Assembly (NCBI GenBank): GCA_002449585.1
Contig: DJXD01000059.1
Coordinates: 1-21,910, forward strand
From: Ruminococcus sp. UBA7013
Lineage (GTDB): Bacteria; Bacillota; Clostridia; Oscillospirales; Ruminococcaceae
DNA: 21,910 bases
Direction: 5' to 3'
Below, in pieces: positions 21,253 to 21,910 of this stretch. The notes beneath the pieces were generated by a model. The model was not told where the DNA came from. It did no database searches and saw nothing but the letters and a program-made list of their open reading frames with translations. The translations under genes were made by a program, and so were the position numbers. The number at the start of each line of letters is the position of its first letter. Position 1 is the stretch's first letter.

Positions 21253-21910
21253 ATGAATGCACAGAAATTTACACAGAAATCTATGGAAGCCATTCAATCA
21301 GCACAAAGTATTGCAGTTTCCGCACAAAATATGCATATTGAACAGATTCATCTGATACAAGCTCTGCTGAAACAAGAAAATGGCTTGATTCCTCAGCTTC
21401 TTCAAAAAATGCAGGTTGATGTCAATGCGATGCAGAACAGCATACAAACTATGATTAATCAAATGCCTGCCGTCACCGGAAGCGGCCGCCAGCCCGGTCA
21501 GATCTTGATTTCCCGTGATGTGGATGATGTTTTGAATCTTGCCGAACAGCAGGCTGCTAATATGAAAGATGAATATGTTTCTGTAGAACATATTTTTCTG
21601 GCATTGCTGGAAAAGCCGGATCAGCAGGCACGGAAAATTTTCAGTCAGTTCCGGATTGATAAAAATGCATTCCTGAGCGTCCTCATGCAAGTACGGGGCA
21701 ATACTAGAGTCACTAGCGAAAATCCAGAAGAAACTTATGACGTTCTTGTGAAATATGGTCAAGATTTGACAGATCTGGCCAAACAAAACAAGCTTGATCC
21801 GGTAATTGGCCGGGATAGTGAAATCAGAAACGTGATCCGGATTTTATCCAGAAAATCAAAAAATAATCCTGTGCTGATCGGTGAGCCTGGTGTTGGTAAA
21901 ACTGCTATTG
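21253..21910 (+). CDS. clpB: ATP-dependent disaggregase ClpB, partial (runs off the window)
   Basis: The first 219 codons of a Hsp100 chaperone that rescues aggregated proteins together with DnaK. Residues 1-about 145 form the Clp repeat N-domain, starting MNAQKFTQKSMEAIQSAQ. The first AAA+ module then begins: KYGQDLTDLAKQNKLDPVIGRDSEI and the Walker A motif GEPGVGKT (210-217). The likeness to E. coli ClpB is close across the linker. AAGGAG (21237-21242) lies 10 nt before the ATG. The frame is open to the window edge, so the rest lies outside. Neither a CIRCE element nor a CtsR box is evident upstream, unlike many Firmicute clpB genes. Confidence 0.95.
   Translation, partial: MNAQKFTQKSMEAIQSAQSIAVSAQNMHIEQIHLIQALLKQENGLIPQLLQKMQVDVNAMQNSIQTMINQMPAVTGSGRQPGQILISRDVDDVLNLAEQQAANMKDEYVSVEHIFLALLEKPDQQARKIFSQFRIDKNAFLSVLMQVRGNTRVTSENPEETYDVLVKYGQDLTDLAKQNKLDPVIGRDSEIRNVIRILSRKSKNNPVLIGEPGVGKTAI

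Noticed and set aside
21298..21786. A 162-codon open frame on the - strand inside clpB
   Set aside because: It is antisense to the clear clpB N-terminal region and shows no recognisable domain.
1..21910. tRNA, rRNA, CRISPR array, insertion sequence or prophage genes
   Set aside because: I looked for cloverleaf arms with TTCGA-type loops, regularly spaced repeats, and transposase or integrase motifs, and found none I could support.

Overview
The window looks like a chromosomal piece of a gut- or rumen-type Firmicute, probably a Ruminococcus-like member of the Oscillospiraceae. The reasons are a secreted glycoside hydrolase ending in a type I dockerin (a cellulosome part), strong Shine-Dalgarno sites, A+T-rich intergenic DNA, and anaerobic-type cobalamin genes. 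The genus is inference; no rRNA gene is present to confirm it.

Layout. (1) 1-3858, + strand: a dockerin-bearing glycoside hydrolase behind a clear promoter with two palindromes, followed 14 nt later by an orphan type I restriction specificity subunit (hsdS). (2) 3885-4697: an AqpZ-like aquaporin with its own promoter and a terminator hairpin. (3) 19968-4697, - strand: a 15.3-kb cobalamin operon. In transcription order it reads cbiA, cobU, a short cobU-like gene, cbiB, cobD, three unrelated genes (GNAT acetyltransferase, membrane protein, unknown protein), cbiP, cbiD, cbiET, cbiL, cbiF, cbiG, cbiH, cbiJ, cobT, cbiC. Most junctions are 4-base stop/start overlaps. (4) 19969-20620: a 650-bp divergent intergenic region with the operon promoter, a candidate structured RNA of about 280 nt with its own promoter and terminator, and the promoter of the next gene. 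(5) 20621 to the end, + strand: a ribbon-helix-helix protein followed by clpB, which is cut by the window edge.

The cobalamin genes encode the oxygen-independent (cobalt-early) corrin-ring steps (CbiL, H, F, G, D, J, E, T, C), the amidations (CbiA, CbiP), attachment of the aminopropanol arm (CobD, CbiB), activation of cobinamide (CobU-like proteins) and activation of the lower ligand (CobT). Not seen are a cobaltochelatase, the uroporphyrinogen III methyltransferase, the cobalamin synthase CobS, the corrinoid adenosyltransferase and a cobalt transporter. The operon promoter matches the consensus exactly (TTGACA, 17 bp, TATAAT), but its leader is only about 14 nt, so a B12 riboswitch cannot sit there.

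Most worth a second look: the candidate structured RNA at about 20210-20490, whose three domains close with helices that abut base for base; two CobU-like proteins keeping complementary parts of the family; the three-gene insertion beside a 42-bp direct repeat (40/42 identical); and the RHH-clpB unit with inverted repeats around its promoter.
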